The notes under the pieces were generated by a model. That model did not search any database and was not told the DNA's origin. It saw nothing but the letters and a program-made list of their open reading frames with translations. Position numbers and translations under genes: made by a program. Positions 5,337 to 5,936 of a DNA stretch of 5,936 bases are shown piece after piece (position 1 is the first letter of the stretch; every line of letters begins with the position of its first letter). Source of the DNA: JAZDKP01 sp043802925 (GTDB lineage: Bacteria > Fibrobacterota > OXYB2-FULL-49-7 > JAEUSG01); NCBI GenBank assembly GCA_043802925.1, contig JAZDKP010000147.1:1-5936 (forward strand). The letters are read 5' to 3'.

Positions 5337-5936
5337 TTACTTAAGAGCCTCCGGACAGAACTTGTACCCCACGCCCCGGATGCTCCGGATGAGTTCCGGG
5401 TTTTCCGGGTCCGCCTCGAGCTTTTGCCGGAGCCGGACAATGAAATTGTCGATGGTGCGCGTGCTCGGATAGACCTCGTAGCCCCAGACCTTGTCCAAGA
5501 GGTCATCGCGCGACACCACATCGCCCGGGTGCATGAGGAAATGGCGGAGGATCTCAAACTCCTTGGCCGAAAACTCGAGCAACTCCCCTTTTTTACGGAC
5601 CTCGTATTTTTTGAAGTCCACCAGGAGCCAGCCCATCTCAAAATTTTCGCTTTCAGGCTTTTCCTGCCTTATGCGCCGGAAGACCGCCTTTATCTTGGCC
5701 AGGAGCTCCATAAGGCTGAAAGGCTTGATCATGTAGTCGTCCGTGCCCGCGTTAAAGCCCATGACGCGGTCCATCTCCTCCTTTTTGGCCGTGAGCATGA
5801 GGATGAAGGAGTGGACCCCGTTTTCGCGCACCGTGCGGCAGACCTGGTAACCGTCCTTTTTCGGAAGCATGAGGTCAAGAATGATGAGGTCCGGCTTGTG
5901 CTTGAAAATGAGCGCAACCGCGGCCTCGCCGTCCGC
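5337..5936 (-). CDS. PhoB/OmpR-family response regulator, 5' end missing
   Basis: The last 199 codons are present; the reading frame is open to the right edge, and by family length (about 225-230 residues) roughly 25-35 N-terminal residues are missing. The receiver domain retains its phospho-acceptor Asp (codon 5874-5876) in LIILDLMLPKKDG, the switch Thr in MLTAKK, and the Lys in MIKPF. The early acidic pair lies outside the window. After a linker, the C-terminal 100 residues form a winged-helix DNA-binding domain, with FSAKEFEILRHF, the transactivation-loop region DLLDKVWG, the recognition helix TRTIDNFIVRLRQKLE and the terminal hairpin RGVGYKF. It should bind tandem DNA repeats as a dimer after phosphorylation by a histidine kinase, which is not in the window. 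An internal ATG at 5870 would remove the phospho-acceptor and is not the real start. It heads the visible part of the cluster and overlaps the ribosome site of the propeller gene. Confidence 0.95.
   Translation of the reverse strand, partial: ADGEAAVALIFKHKPDLIILDLMLPKKDGYQVCRTVRENGVHSFILMLTAKKEEMDRVMGFNAGTDDYMIKPFSLMELLAKIKAVFRRIRQEKPESENFEMGWLLVDFKKYEVRKKGELLEFSAKEFEILRHFLMHPGDVVSRDDLLDKVWGYEVYPSTRTIDNFIVRLRQKLEADPENPELIRSIRGVGYKFCPEALK
5348..5352 (-). promoter_or_regulatory. Shine-Dalgarno of the propeller gene inside the regulator CDS
   Basis: Read on the minus strand, GGAGG sits 11 nt before the ATG at 5336 and within the last codons of the response regulator, whose TAA directly precedes that ATG (TAAATG). 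The slightly long spacing and zero gap suggest reinitiation by ribosomes finishing the regulator gene. Confidence 0.6.

Noticed and set aside
5337..5870. Response regulator starting at the internal ATG at 5870
   Set aside because: The frame is open to the window edge and the codons before this ATG encode the conserved LIILDL strand with the phospho-acceptor Asp, so the true start is outside the window.

Overview
The window holds one plus-strand gene and four tandem minus-strand genes, the last cut by the right edge. The left 518 bases are AT-rich and gene-free. Tight gene packing, a secreted PQQ-type beta-propeller protein, a PhoB/OmpR-type response regulator and GC-rich coding sequence point to a Gram-negative bacterium with a fairly GC-rich genome. 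Desulfobacterota or a similar didermic phylum is possible, but nothing here fixes the taxon. No rRNA, tRNA, CRISPR array, transposase or integrase was recognised.

Bases 1-518 contain an imperfect 15-bp inverted repeat (157-193), a GC-rich hairpin (200-216), a matched 8-bp inverted repeat 20 bp apart (325-352), a 9-bp hairpin (415-441) and four copies of ATTGCAT on either strand. They precede a 189-residue gene (534-1103, +) that appears to encode a JAB/JAMM (MPN+)-type metalloprotease-like protein. It has a Glu, an HxHP motif and an SxxD motif, plus a C-terminal extension I do not recognise.

Bases 1119-5936 are a head-to-tail minus-strand cluster that reads from the right edge leftwards: response regulator (5' end missing), secreted double beta-propeller/TPR-like protein, M29-family metallo-aminopeptidase, and double-ACT GcvR-like protein. 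The gaps are 0, 20 and 16 nt and each visible start has a Shine-Dalgarno sequence, so this is very probably one operon. Its promoter lies outside the window. It converges on the JAMM-like gene with 15 bp between stop codons and no visible terminator.

How the four operon products cooperate is not evident. One signal-responsive DNA-binding regulator, one exported scaffold-like protein and two cytoplasmic amino-acid/peptide-related proteins are co-transcribed. This could tie peptide and amino-acid handling to an envelope signal, or be simple housekeeping linkage. The least ordinary items are the orphan JAMM-like gene with its repeat-rich upstream region and the two-propeller protein.
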